Position numbers and translations under genes: made by a program. The notes below the pieces were generated by a model. The model was not told the origin of the DNA and searched no databases. It saw nothing but the letters and a program-made list of their open reading frames with translations. Positions 1 through 8,380 of a DNA stretch of 64,000 bases are shown in pieces. Positions within the stretch are counted from its first letter, which is position 1. Each line of letters starts with the position of its first letter. This stretch comes from Archangium lansingense (GTDB taxonomy: Bacteria; Myxococcota; Myxococcia; Myxococcales; Myxococcaceae): the NCBI RefSeq assembly GCF_026626635.1, contig NZ_JAPNKA010000001.1, positions 5,642,001 through 5,706,000 of the forward strand, given 5' to 3'.

Positions 1-360
1 CCCGAGGAGGAGCGCCGAGGCGGGACGCTCGGCCGAGGAGGCGAAAGCCCCCACCCGGTAGCCCGCGAAAACCATCCCGGACACCGTGGCTGTCGCGACG
101 GCAGCGCGCCAGCTCCACGGGCCCACGCGCGGCCACACCGCTTCGACGTGGCCCCACACGAAACGCTGCGCCGACCAGACTGCAAAGACGGTTCCAATCA
201 ACACCGTCGCCAGGAGCGTGGAATAGGGCGGGGCGCCTCGACCACCCGCGCCCGCCTCGAATGCGCCGAAGGCCACGAGCAGAACGGTGGTGGAGGAGGC
301 CACCAGGGGGCGGCTCCCAAAGTACGGCACGGCGGCCAGGACTGCTAAGTAGCTTCCCAC
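1..360 (-). CDS. Hypothetical membrane protein, cut by the left window edge
   Basis: The minus-strand frame is open from a GTG at 358-360 to the window edge (120 codons visible). A clean ribosome-binding site, AGAGGAGA, lies 4 nt before the GTG and decides the start. The visible protein is rich in Ala, Val, Leu and Gly with several hydrophobic stretches (about residues 4-12, 20-32, 47-58 and 88-100) separated by Arg-rich turns, so it is probably an integral membrane protein. I do not recognise the family. The C-terminus lies outside the window. It is transcribed leftward from the 361-634 gap. Confidence 0.55.
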   Translation of the reverse strand, partial: MGSYLAVLAAVPYFGSRPLVASSTTVLLVAFGAFEAGAGGRGAPPYSTLLATVLIGTVFAVWSAQRFVWGHVEAVWPRVGPWSWRAAVATATVSGMVFAGYRVGAFASSAERPASALLLG

Positions 361-634
361 GCTATCTCCTCTCACTCGGCCACGGGTCGACAGCGCGGAG
401 CCCACTTTGGAGCGCCGCGTCACCCGGGGTCAAGGCGTGGAACTGCGGTGCATAAGGATGACGCGAACACGCGCTACCCATTGCATGCGTGTGCCTTTTT
501 CGGCGTGGAAGCCTTCTGGAGACGCGTCGCAGGTGGAGGTGGGCGGCTTGTCGACGCGCCGTCCATCACGCGGCCACCGTGCCATGCTTCTTGATGGCCG
601 ACACCATGGGCTGGACCGGAGGCTTACGCAAGGA
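361..634. other. Intergenic gap
   Basis: No supported gene. The gap separates the start of the leftward membrane-protein gene from the 3' end of the leftward hydrolase gene, so it should hold the promoter of the former and any terminator of the latter. I see no strong hairpin with a T-run and no confident promoter. Confidence 0.5.
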
Positions 635-1729
635 CTACGGACGGAGGGGGGCGGCGTCCTGGATGACGAGGGGGATGACGGGCCGACCGTCGCTCCAGAC
701 CCCGAGTGAGCTGTGCTCCGGCGTGTCACCGAGCGCGTACTGACAGTCAGTCCCGTCGTAGGCGCAGCTCCTCAACGCGTCCCAGACCTTCCAGACGAAG
801 TTCCAGTCGTAGGCATCTGCCCGGCCGCCATAGCCGGGGCCCCCCGCGGACACGCCATGCCTGCTCGACAGCGGAGGAGTGCCATGGCGGTCGGTGCGGA
901 TCATCACGAGATCCTTGTTCTCGTCGGGGATGTGCCCGAGCTTCGGGAACACCGCGTTGCAACTCGAGTGGGCCTTGCCCTTCTCGGAGATGATCCCTTC
1001 CTCGCTCGAGTGGCACTGCAGTTTGACCGACGCGGGAATGCCGTCCAGGGTCTCGTCCAATCCGCCCTCGCCATCAGTCCCTCCGTCGTGCGGATCCTCG
1101 AGGAAGATCGCCCGCGGCGTGGGCAATCCGATGGACGCATGGCGGTTGGCGAGATTCGCCGTGAGGATTCCGCCGAACGAGAAGCCGAAGTAGCTCGTCC
1201 TCTCGAGCTGCGGCCGTACGCGCCCAGGCCCGTTCAGGAACTCGAGCCCGCTCTGAATTCCCACGCGCGCGGACGTCATGCAAGGCTCGATGTCGAACGC
1301 GCCCGCGCACGGAAACGCCAACCCGGTCTGCCATCGTGGATAGATGACCACATTGCCCTTTCGGACCGTGTGCCGGATGAGCTCGTACATCATGTCGTAG
1401 CCCGAGTACTCCGCGTACCCGTGCAGGATGATGGCGAGCGGCGCCGATGCCGGCTGCGGGTGGATGGGCTCGAACACGTACCAGCCGTAGACGCCCTCGC
1501 CGCCCGAGCTCACTCGCATGTCCGCATGCGGGTAGTCGCTCCCACCCGGCCCGCTCGGAGGCTGCGCGGGTTGTTGGCTCCCGGTCTCGCCCGTGGTCTC
1601 TCGCGGCCCCGGTGGAGCGCAGCCTCCCGTCACGAGCACGCCGAGCATGACCATGAGCGCCAGTGTCCTGTTTCGTTCATGGAGCTCACGCATGGGTTTC
1701 CCCTGTCCCTTCGCGACTCGCGCCGTCAT
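635..1729 (-). CDS. Lipoprotein alpha/beta hydrolase (dienelactone-hydrolase or chlorophyllase-like)
   Basis: A predicted exported lipoprotein of the alpha/beta-hydrolase fold. The body has an early oxyanion strand ending in HGYAEYSG and the nucleophile elbow GFSFGG (GxSxG, Ser nucleophile), about 365 residues in all. Two starts are possible. The ATG at 1727-1729 overlaps the stop of the upstream gene as ATGA. The ATG at 1691-1693 places a signal peptide right at the N-terminus, with a lipobox-like VTGGC about 25 residues in. The second makes better export sense and the first better coupling sense. Substrate unknown. It sits last in a short leftward run with the outer-membrane-like gene upstream. 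Confidence 0.7.
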   Translation of the reverse strand: MTARVAKGQGKPMRELHERNRTLALMVMLGVLVTGGCAPPGPRETTGETGSQQPAQPPSGPGGSDYPHADMRVSSGGEGVYGWYVFEPIHPQPASAPLAIILHGYAEYSGYDMMYELIRHTVRKGNVVIYPRWQTGLAFPCAGAFDIEPCMTSARVGIQSGLEFLNGPGRVRPQLERTSYFGFSFGGILTANLANRHASIGLPTPRAIFLEDPHDGGTDGEGGLDETLDGIPASVKLQCHSSEEGIISEKGKAHSSCNAVFPKLGHIPDENKDLVMIRTDRHGTPPLSSRHGVSAGGPGYGGRADAYDWNFVWKVWDALRSCAYDGTDCQYALGDTPEHSSLGVWSDGRPVIPLVIQDAAPLRP

Positions 1730-2415
1730 TGCTTGAACTCCCAGCCAATGAAGACCATGGGGACGAGTGTCCAGATGGCCTGCCGCACATCGCGCGCGTC
1801 GAGGATCTCTCGCGTGGACGAGATGGTTGTCGTGGCCACATGTCCATCCGCCCCCAGGAGCTTCAGGTCGACCCCGACCACCAGCCGATGGGGACCGTCT
1901 CCGAACCGCCAGCCTCCGCGAACGTTCGCTCCGGAGGCGAAGTTCACCAACCCTTCGCCGGCCATGTTCATGCTCTGCGAGTGCACCGCCCCGGCCCCGG
2001 TGACTCCATGCTTCGTCTGAAGCATGATGCCCAGCCCCAGGACAACGCCTCCGGCGACGAAGGCGCGTTCGGTGAGGTCGAGCTCGGCCATCAGCGTGAC
2101 GTGACTCATGCCGAGCGCCGAGACACGTGACGCGGCCGGGTCTTCGATATCCCGGAGAAAGCCCCCGAGCTGGCCAATCTCCGCGACCAGGCCCAGCCGG
2201 CCGAGCTGAACACCAGGGCGAAGGGCGAGCCCACCCGCCAGCGCCCCCTCCGGGAAGAAGAAGCCGCCTCCACCGAGCTGAACGCCAAAGCGGAACGGGG
2301 GGCCGGCGTGGCTCGCAGGAGATGGGGAAGTGCCGTCGGAGACGCTGGATGGGTCACCCTGCGCGGCAGCGGTGCCGGCGACGAGCAGGCACGACCAGAG
2401 CAGGGGCACCTTCAT
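1726..2415 (-). CDS. Probable outer-membrane or periplasmic protein with signal peptide
   Basis: The start chosen is the ATG at 2413-2415, because the protein then opens with a typical signal peptide (MKVPLLWSCLLVAGTAAAQ) and AGGATGG lies just upstream. The 229-residue mature part alternates hydrophobic and polar residues, is glycine rich (LGGGGFFFPEG, LGLGIMLQT) and ends in an aromatic-containing segment (GWEFKQ), as in small beta-barrel proteins. No catalytic motif is visible and I do not recognise the family. The stop overlaps the next gene's first ATG (ATGA), so the two are probably co-translated. Confidence 0.6.
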   Translation of the reverse strand: MKVPLLWSCLLVAGTAAAQGDPSSVSDGTSPSPASHAGPPFRFGVQLGGGGFFFPEGALAGGLALRPGVQLGRLGLVAEIGQLGGFLRDIEDPAASRVSALGMSHVTLMAELDLTERAFVAGGVVLGLGIMLQTKHGVTGAGAVHSQSMNMAGEGLVNFASGANVRGGWRFGDGPHRLVVGVDLKLLGADGHVATTTISSTREILDARDVRQAIWTLVPMVFIGWEFKQ

Positions 2416-2524
2416 GGCCACCATCCTTTCACGAACACGAGTCTCGAAGGAGCGCACGCCGCGAGTGGACCATGTCTGCACCGGGCCAGGCCACTGCTCC
2501 AGGGAGCCGCCCTCGGGCCCGGGG

Positions 2525-2962
2525 TTACCGGGCGACCTTCGCGTATGTCCCCTTGAGGGAGACGCCAACGACGAACGCGCCCGCGTGGCACTCATACGCG
2601 GTGGCGTTCTTGTACTCGCTCTTCTTGTAGTAGCTGACGATGTCGACCACGGCGTTGGCGCCGGACTTCTTCGCCGACTCCTGCAGGGCGATCAGCGCAG
2701 AGAGGGCGGCCCACTTGCAGCCGAACTCGTCCGTCTTCCCCACGCTGTTGGTCTTCTTGTTGCTGACGTCACTCTTCAGGGTGTCGAGCACCTTCGGCGT
2801 CTTCTGCCCCGCCAGGTAGAACTTCACCGAGCCATCAAGCTTCCCCTTCGCCTCGGGCATCTCCAGCACGTCGGCGAGCGGCAGGTGGAGCACGGTGTCG
2901 CGTGCCAGGGCGGGGCTGGAGAGGGTGAGCGCGAGCAGCGACAGGTGCAGCGTCTTCTTCAT
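2525..2962 (-). CDS. Small exported YbjQ-like protein at the end of the polyene operon
   Basis: 145 residues with a clear signal peptide (MKKTLHLSLLALTLSSPALA). The mature part contains the stretch SGANAVVDIVSYYK, which resembles the core of YbjQ-fold proteins (segments of the type GANAVxxxxY), and two Cys (GCKW, YECH) that could form a disulfide. Proteins of this kind are often mislabelled as excinuclease subunits. Its ATG is only 12 nt past the stop of the ketosynthase gene, so it is probably the last gene of the aryl-polyene operon. A role in the pigment pathway is inference from position alone. Confidence 0.6.
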   Translation of the reverse strand: MKKTLHLSLLALTLSSPALARDTVLHLPLADVLEMPEAKGKLDGSVKFYLAGQKTPKVLDTLKSDVSNKKTNSVGKTDEFGCKWAALSALIALQESAKKSGANAVVDIVSYYKKSEYKNATAYECHAGAFVVGVSLKGTYAKVAR

Positions 2963-2974
2963 CGTGTTCCTCCA

Positions 2975-4213
2975 TCAGGCCCATCGGCGGAAGATCAACG
3001 AGGTGTTGATGCCGCCAAAAGCGAAGTTGTTGCTCATCACGGTGTCGGTCTGGATGTTGCGACCTTCTCCCATGAGGTAGTCCAGAGGAGCGCAGCGGGG
3101 ATCCACCTGCCCGGGGGCGAGGTGCAGTGTCGGGGCGAACCAGCCCGAGCGCATCATCTCGAGGGTCATCCATGCCTCCAGCGCGCCGCAGGCCCCCAGC
3201 GTGTGGCCCATGTAGCTCTTCAGCGACGAGATGGCGATGCCCTCTCCGAAGACAGAGTGCGTGGCCGCGCTCTCCGCGAGGTCTCCATGCTCCGTGGCCG
3301 TGCCGTGGGCGTTCACGTAGGCGATCTCCGAGGGGGGAATCGCCGCGTCCTCCAGCGCCAGCCGCATGGCCTGGGCCATGGTGTCCGAGCTGGGCTGGGT
3401 GACGTGCCGGCCGTCGCTGTTGGTCCCATAGCCGATGAGCTCGGCGTGGATCTTCGCGCCTCGCGCCCGGGCGTGCTCCAACTCCTCCAGCACCAGGGTG
3501 CAGGCGCCTTCTCCCAGCACCAGGCCATCCCGCTGCGAGTGGAAGGGCCGGGGGCTCTGCTCCGGCGTGTCGTTGTGCTTCGTGCTCGTGGCGAACAAGG
3601 TGTCGAACACGGCCGCTCCGGTGGCGTCGAGCTCCTCGGCGCCCCCCGCGAGCATGGCCACCTGCCGTCCCAGCTTGATGGCCTCGTAGGCATAGCCGAT
3701 GCCCTGGCTGCCCGAGGTGCACGCGCTGGAGGTGGTGATGATGCGTCCCGTGATGCCAAAGAAGACGCCGATGTTCACCGCGGCCGTGTGGGACATCATC
3801 CGCAGGTACGTCGTGGCGTTGATGCCCTCGGTGGTCTTCTCCGTCACCATCTGGCCGAAGTCCCCCAGGCTGGAAGGCGTCCCCGCGGAGGAGCCGTAGG
3901 AGATGCCCAGCCGGCCGCTCTTCACCAGCGGCTCTCCCAGGAGTCCCGCGTCCGCGAGCGCGAACTCACTGGCGCGCGTGGCCATCAGCGCCACCCGTCC
4001 CATGCTGCGCGTGTTCTTGCGGGAGTAGAGCTGCGCGGGCAGCTCGAAGGGAGCGGCGGGCGCGCCGAGCCACGTGTTCAGGCCCTGGTACTGCTTCCAC
4101 TCCTCCATCACCTGCACGGCGTTGCGGAGCGACCTCAGCCTCGCCTCCACCGACTTCCAGTCGTGGCCCAGGGGGCTGATGGCGCCGATGCCGGTAACGA
4201 CGACCCTCCTCAT
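2975..4213 (-). CDS. Beta-ketoacyl-ACP synthase (FabF-like) of the aryl-polyene cluster
   Basis: 412 residues, normal length for a KAS-II type condensing enzyme that extends acyl-ACP by decarboxylative Claisen condensation with malonyl-ACP. All three catalytic residues are seen: Cys165 in SSACTSGSQ, a His in NAHGTATEHGD near residue 304 and a His in YMGHTLGACG near 340. The ATG at 4211-4213 overlaps the ketoreductase stop (ATGA). By context it is one of the two iterative ketosynthases that build the conjugated polyene chain, probably with a Cys-less partner such as the protein of 18427-19164. Confidence 0.9.
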   Translation of the reverse strand: MRRVVVTGIGAISPLGHDWKSVEARLRSLRNAVQVMEEWKQYQGLNTWLGAPAAPFELPAQLYSRKNTRSMGRVALMATRASEFALADAGLLGEPLVKSGRLGISYGSSAGTPSSLGDFGQMVTEKTTEGINATTYLRMMSHTAAVNIGVFFGITGRIITTSSACTSGSQGIGYAYEAIKLGRQVAMLAGGAEELDATGAAVFDTLFATSTKHNDTPEQSPRPFHSQRDGLVLGEGACTLVLEELEHARARGAKIHAELIGYGTNSDGRHVTQPSSDTMAQAMRLALEDAAIPPSEIAYVNAHGTATEHGDLAESAATHSVFGEGIAISSLKSYMGHTLGACGALEAWMTLEMMRSGWFAPTLHLAPGQVDPRCAPLDYLMGEGRNIQTDTVMSNNFAFGGINTSLIFRRWA

Positions 4214-4941
4214 CCGAACATCCCCCCGTTCACCGAGATGACCTGCCGCGTGATGTAGCTGGCCTCCTCTTTCATGAGGAAGCTGACCACGGCCGCCACC
4301 TCCTCGGGGGTCCCCATGCGCTGGGCGGGGATGAGCTTGAGCGCGTGCTCGAGCACGTGGGGGTCCACCATCTCCGTGTCGATGAGCCCGGGGGCCACGC
4401 AGTTCACCGTGATGTCGCGCTTGGCCAGCTCCACCGCCAGGGCCTTGGTCGCGCCGATGATGCCGGCCTTCGCCGCGCTGTAGTTCACCTGCCCCCGGTT
4501 GCCGATGAGGCCGGAGACCGAGGACAGGGTGACGATGCGCCCCGGCTTGCGCCGCCGCACCAGGGGCATGGTGAGCGGGTTGAGCACGTTGTAGAAGGCA
4601 TCGAGGTTGGTATGGATGACCGCGTCCCAGTCCTCCGCGGGCATGGACGGGAAGGTGTTGTCCCGGGCGACCCCCGCGTTGCACACCACGCCGTAGTAGC
4701 AGCCGTGCGCCTCCACATCGGCGAGCAGCGCCTGCTGCGTCGCGGCGCGGTCGGACACGTCGAACTGGAGCACGCGGACCTTGCGCCCCAGCTCGCGAAT
4801 CTGCCCGGCCACGGCCTCCGCCTGCTCGAGCTGGCTGCGGCAGTGCAGCACGACGTCGAAGCCGTCGCGCGCCAGGCGCAGCGCGATGGCGCGGCCAATG
4901 CCCCGGCTCGAGCCCGTCACCAGCACCGTTTGCTCACTCAT
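4210..4941 (-). CDS. 3-oxoacyl-ACP reductase (FabG-like SDR) of the aryl-polyene cluster
   Basis: A 243-residue classical short-chain dehydrogenase that reduces the beta-keto group with NAD(P)H. It has the cofactor motif TGSSRGIG (residues 9-16), NAG (88-90), a catalytic Ser at about 140-141 and YSAAK with Tyr154 and Lys158. The ATG at 4939-4941 overlaps the dehydratase stop by one base (TGATG), and the gene ends ATGA into the ketosynthase. It follows the standard aryl-polyene order KS, DH, KR, KS. Confidence 0.92.
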   Translation of the reverse strand: MSEQTVLVTGSSRGIGRAIALRLARDGFDVVLHCRSQLEQAEAVAGQIRELGRKVRVLQFDVSDRAATQQALLADVEAHGCYYGVVCNAGVARDNTFPSMPAEDWDAVIHTNLDAFYNVLNPLTMPLVRRRKPGRIVTLSSVSGLIGNRGQVNYSAAKAGIIGATKALAVELAKRDITVNCVAPGLIDTEMVDPHVLEHALKLIPAQRMGTPEEVAAVVSFLMKEEASYITRQVISVNGGMFG

Positions 4942-5411
4942 CAGTCTCCACCCTCGGTCTCCAGCCTCGATGCTTCGCTTCCATCCGGTGGTTCGAACAC
5001 CGTCAGCGCGGCCGTGGCCACCGTCTCGCCATCCATCGCGATGCGACAGTCGAACTGGCCCAGACCGTTCTCCGCCCAGAACTGCCGGCGGACCTCGATG
5101 CGCAGCCGCTCTCCCGCCTTGAAGGCGGGCCGGCCGCAGTCGTAACTGCGGGTGCCGAGCAGGAACCCATTCTTCGGCGTCTCGCCGCGTTGCCGCGCGT
5201 GCCAGCCGGCCCAGGCGGCGATCGCCTGGGCCATGAGCTCGACGCCCACCCATCCTCCCACGCCGCCATTCTCGAAGAAGAGACAGTCCTCGCGGATGGT
5301 CACCTCGGCCACCAGGCTCTCCTCGTCGCCCTCGAGGGCCCGGTCGAGCAGGCTCATGCGGCCGGTGTGGGGGACCAGCTCGGCGATGGTGTAGTCGGTG
5401 ACCGTGGACAT
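4941..5411 (-). CDS. Hotdog-fold 3-hydroxyacyl-ACP dehydratase of the aryl-polyene cluster
   Basis: 156 residues. The N-terminus reads ELVPHTGRMSLLDRA, the PHxGxMxLLD signature of the FabA/FabZ-like dehydratases in aryl-polyene clusters, followed by GWVGVELMAQAIAAWAG, the hotdog helix. It should dehydrate beta-hydroxyacyl-ACP to the enoyl form that stays in the polyene. Start and stop overlap the neighbours as TGATG at both ends. The cluster has a second dehydratase domain fused to the acyl-ACP synthetase (14887-16581). Confidence 0.85.
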   Translation of the reverse strand: MSTVTDYTIAELVPHTGRMSLLDRALEGDEESLVAEVTIREDCLFFENGGVGGWVGVELMAQAIAAWAGWHARQRGETPKNGFLLGTRSYDCGRPAFKAGERLRIEVRRQFWAENGLGQFDCRIAMDGETVATAALTVFEPPDGSEASRLETEGGD

Positions 5412-6604
5412 CAGGCGCTTCCCAGGATGAGGACGGCGTTGCTTCCGCCAAAGGCGAAGGAGTTGCTCAGAACATAGCGGAGCGGGCGCCCCAGCGTGTA
5501 GCCGCGTTTCACCAGGGAGAGGGCGGGGAGCGAGGGATCCGCCTCCCCATCCCACCAGTGGGGAGGCAGGCGGCCCTGGGGGTTGCCGGTCAGGGTGAGC
5601 CAGCAGATCGCCGCCTCGAGGGCGCCCGCGGCCCCCAGCGTGTGGCCGGTGAGCGGCTTGGTCGAGCTGGCCGGAATGTCCCCGCCGAGCAGCGCATGCA
5701 CCGCGTGGCTCTCCATGGCGTCGTTCTGGGGGGTCGCGGTTCCGTGCAGGTTGACGTAATCGAGCTCGGAGGGAGCGAGGCCCGCGCGCTCCAGCGCGGC
5801 CCGCATGGCGGCCAGCGCTCCCCGGCCCCCGGGCTCCGGCGCGGAGATGTGGTGGGCGTCCGAGGACTCGCCCCAGCCCGCGAGCCGCACGGGCCCCGGC
5901 TCGCGCGTCATCACGAACAGGGCCGCGCCCTCGCCGATGTTGATGCCGCGGCGGTTCACGCTCATGGGGTTGCAGCGCGCCTCGCTCACCGAGTCGAGCG
6001 CGGAGAAGCCGGCCACGGTGAAGCGGCACAGGGCGTCGGCGCCGCCCGTCACCACCGCATCGGCCATTCCCGCCCGTAGCAGGCGCGCGGCGCTGGCCAG
6101 GGCCTTGGCGCTGGAGGAGCAGGCCGTGGAGATGACGAAGGACGGGCCGGTCACGCCCAGCACGTGGTTCAGCGCCAGGGCCGGCGAGCCCAGCTCCTGC
6201 TGCCGTATGTGGAATTCCGGAGGCATCTGGCCCGTGGTCAGGTACCTGGCGATGGCGGTCTCGCTCTCGCCGATGCCCGAGGTGCTGGTGCCGAGGACGA
6301 TGGCCACGCGCTCCCGCCCGTAGCGGGCGATGGCCGCATCGACGGCGGGACGGAGCTCCGCCAGCGCAGTGAGCAGCAGCGCGTTGTTCCGGCTGCGCAG
6401 GGGCGCGGGGAGCACCCCTGTCTCCGCGAGCGGTGACGTGACGAGCCCCACGTGCAGTGTCTTCGCGGCGAAGCCATCGCTGGGGGCCACGCCCGTCGGC
6501 GCGTCGCCGAAGAGGGCCGCGGTCACCTCCTGCTTGCCGCGGCCCATGGCACAGACGAGGCCCAGTTGATTGAGGAAGACGGGTGGATTCATGGGGTCAT
6601 TCAT
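5411..6604 (-). CDS. Second beta-ketoacyl-ACP synthase of the aryl-polyene cluster
   Basis: 397 residues with the full Cys-His-His set: Cys162 in ISTACSSSAKAL, His in NLHGTATPQND and His in PLTGHTLGAAG. It is distinct from the other ketosynthase of this operon, as expected for aryl-polyene systems, which use one ketosynthase for initiation and others for elongation. The ATG at 6602-6604 overlaps the DUF3261 gene by 8 nt, and a second in-frame ATG at 6590-6592 is possible; neither has a strong ribosome-binding site, which fits translational coupling. It ends TGATG into the dehydratase. Confidence 0.9.
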   Translation of the reverse strand: MNDPMNPPVFLNQLGLVCAMGRGKQEVTAALFGDAPTGVAPSDGFAAKTLHVGLVTSPLAETGVLPAPLRSRNNALLLTALAELRPAVDAAIARYGRERVAIVLGTSTSGIGESETAIARYLTTGQMPPEFHIRQQELGSPALALNHVLGVTGPSFVISTACSSSAKALASAARLLRAGMADAVVTGGADALCRFTVAGFSALDSVSEARCNPMSVNRRGINIGEGAALFVMTREPGPVRLAGWGESSDAHHISAPEPGGRGALAAMRAALERAGLAPSELDYVNLHGTATPQNDAMESHAVHALLGGDIPASSTKPLTGHTLGAAGALEAAICWLTLTGNPQGRLPPHWWDGEADPSLPALSLVKRGYTLGRPLRYVLSNSFAFGGSNAVLILGSA

Positions 6605-7163
6605 CGGCCGGGCGGGACTCGATGGTCAGCCGGTAGTGCTCCGCGTGGTTGAGCAACTCCGCGCGCCCCACATGGCGCGGCTCGCCATCGTATTGCACCG
6701 TCACCCATTCCCTGCCGGCCTCGAGCAGGGCGCGACGGCCAGGGCTCTCCTCCAGGGTCCAGCCTGGCGGGAGGGCGGAGCGGAGCGCCTCGGCTGGCCA
6801 GTAGACCAGCTGGACGTCCCGGAGGACCTGGCGCGACTGGAGCTGAGCGGGCACGTGCGGGTCCCGCTGCTCCGCGAGCACGGTGCCATCCCACTGCATC
6901 GTGAACACGCGCCGGCCGAGCATGAATCCAGCCAGACGCAGCGCCGAGGTGTCGATCTCCAGCAGGGCCTCGAGGGAGCGGGGGCCTTCCGGGTCGGCGT
7001 CGTGAGCGAAGCTCAGGTTCTGTGCCAGGCTCACGGCTTCACCGAACGCGGCCGGAGAGAGCTCGAGCACGGGCAGAGACACCGCGGGCGCCGCGGGCCG
7101 GGTGGGCGTCGTGGCGCATGCGGCGAGATGGAGCAGGGCGGCGGTGGAAATCAGGTGGCGCAC
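6597..7163 (-). CDS. DUF3261-type lipoprotein of the aryl-polyene cluster
   Basis: 188 residues starting at GTG 7161-7163. The N-terminus is a short lipoprotein signal ending LLHLAAC. The body (FTMQWDGTVLAEQRDP, VQLVYWPAEALRSALPPGW) matches the small DUF3261 lipoproteins found in aryl-polyene and xanthomonadin-type clusters, which are thought to help place the pigment in the outer membrane; the exact role is not established. It overlaps the oxidoreductase gene by 13 nt and the following ketosynthase by 8 nt. Confidence 0.8.
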   Translation of the reverse strand: MRHLISTAALLHLAACATTPTRPAAPAVSLPVLELSPAAFGEAVSLAQNLSFAHDADPEGPRSLEALLEIDTSALRLAGFMLGRRVFTMQWDGTVLAEQRDPHVPAQLQSRQVLRDVQLVYWPAEALRSALPPGWTLEESPGRRALLEAGREWVTVQYDGEPRHVGRAELLNHAEHYRLTIESRPADE

Positions 7164-8380
7164 AGGGTCTCGAGCACCCCGAGCCGGCGCTTGCTGTCGG
7201 CCACGTAGGGGTTGTTCTTGTCCCAGGCATAGCCCGCGAGGATCGCGGAGATCATCCGGCGGACCTCCGGGGAGGCGTTCGGGTGGAAGAGGACCTGCTG
7301 GAAGCCTCCGGCGTACCAGGACTCGACAAAGGTGCGGAACGTATCCACGCCGGCCTTGAGCGGTACCGCGTAGTCGCGCTCCCAATCCACCGGCGCGCCA
7401 GCGAAGGTGCGAGCGAGGCAGTCCGATGCCAGGCTCGCCGACTTGAAGGCGATGGTCACGCCCGAGGAGAACACCGGGTCGAGGAACTCGCCAGCATTCC
7501 CCAGGAGCGCGAAGTTCCTGCCCCACAGCGACTTCACGTTGGAGGCGTAGCCGACGATCCTCCGCGCCGGCGTGTCCCAGACCGCGTCCTTCAACAGGGA
7601 GGAGAGCGAGGGGTCCTCCGCGACGATCGCCTTGAGGCGCTCGGTGTCCGTTCCCTGGTACTGCTCGAGGAACTCGCGCTTCGCCACCACGCCCAGGGAG
7701 CAGCGGCCGTTGGAGAAGGGGATGGTCCAGTACCACACGTGCACGTGCTCGGGATGCACGGTGATCCGGATCTTGTTCCGGTCGAAGCCGCCCGGAGCGA
7801 CCCGGTCCTCGACGTGGGTGAAGAGGGCGCCACGCATCGGGAAGTTGGAGGGCGTCTCCAGCTTCAGGAGCTTCGGAAGGACCCGGCCGAAGCCGCTGGC
7901 ATCCAGGAGGAAGCGGGCCTGGACACGGTACGTCTCGCCCTCGGGCGAGCGGGCGGTCACCTGGGGCTGCTCCCCGTCGACGTCGACGGACAGGACCTCG
8001 TGGCGGTAGCGCACGGTGGCCCCCATCCGCTCGGCGGCCTTCGCCAGCACCTCATCGAAGTGGGCGCGCTGCACCTGGTATGTGGTGCCCCAACCCGGGG
8101 AGAACTTCTCCCGGAAGTCGAAGTCCGTGAACTTGTCGCCACGCACGAAGGCCGCGCCGTTCTTGTACTGGAAGCCCGCCTCGACGACGTCGCGCAGCAT
8201 CCCCGCCGCCTCGATGTACTCCATGCTCTGCGGCAGCAGGCTCTCTCCGATGGAGAAGCGAGGGAACTGCTCGCGTTCCAGGACAAGCACCTCGCGGCCC
8301 TGCTTGCGCAGAAGTCCCGCCGCCACCGAGCCCGCGGGGCCCGCGCCAATGATGAGGATCTCTGTCTTCTCGCTTTTCAC
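7151..8380 (-). CDS. FAD-dependent oxidoreductase, tryptophan-halogenase-like
   Basis: 409 residues. The N-terminus has the FAD-binding motif IIGAGPAGSVAAG, then FPRFSIGESLLPQS as in flavin-dependent halogenases and geranylgeranyl reductases. A VWYWTIPF segment resembles the GWxWxIP motif of flavin halogenases, and LLGNAGEFLDPVFSSG is the second FAD-contact region. In aryl-polyene and xanthomonadin clusters such proteins may modify the aryl head group; whether this one halogenates, hydroxylates or reduces cannot be told. The GTG start (8378-8380) overlaps the exporter stop as GTGA. Confidence 0.82.
   Translation of the reverse strand: MKSEKTEILIIGAGPAGSVAAGLLRKQGREVLVLEREQFPRFSIGESLLPQSMEYIEAAGMLRDVVEAGFQYKNGAAFVRGDKFTDFDFREKFSPGWGTTYQVQRAHFDEVLAKAAERMGATVRYRHEVLSVDVDGEQPQVTARSPEGETYRVQARFLLDASGFGRVLPKLLKLETPSNFPMRGALFTHVEDRVAPGGFDRNKIRITVHPEHVHVWYWTIPFSNGRCSLGVVAKREFLEQYQGTDTERLKAIVAEDPSLSSLLKDAVWDTPARRIVGYASNVKSLWGRNFALLGNAGEFLDPVFSSGVTIAFKSASLASDCLARTFAGAPVDWERDYAVPLKAGVDTFRTFVESWYAGGFQQVLFHPNASPEVRRMISAILAGYAWDKNNPYVADSKRRLGVLETLCAT

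Noticed and set aside
430..729. 99-residue minus-strand frame in the left intergenic gap
   Set aside because: It overlaps the end of the hydrolase gene in another frame, has Ser/Arg/Pro-rich low-complexity sequence and no ribosome-binding site.
2330..4258. Long plus-strand open frame antisense to the first ketosynthase
   Set aside because: Composition rich in His, Arg, Gly and Ala as expected for the antisense of a high-GC gene; the minus-strand ketosynthase has complete catalytic motifs.
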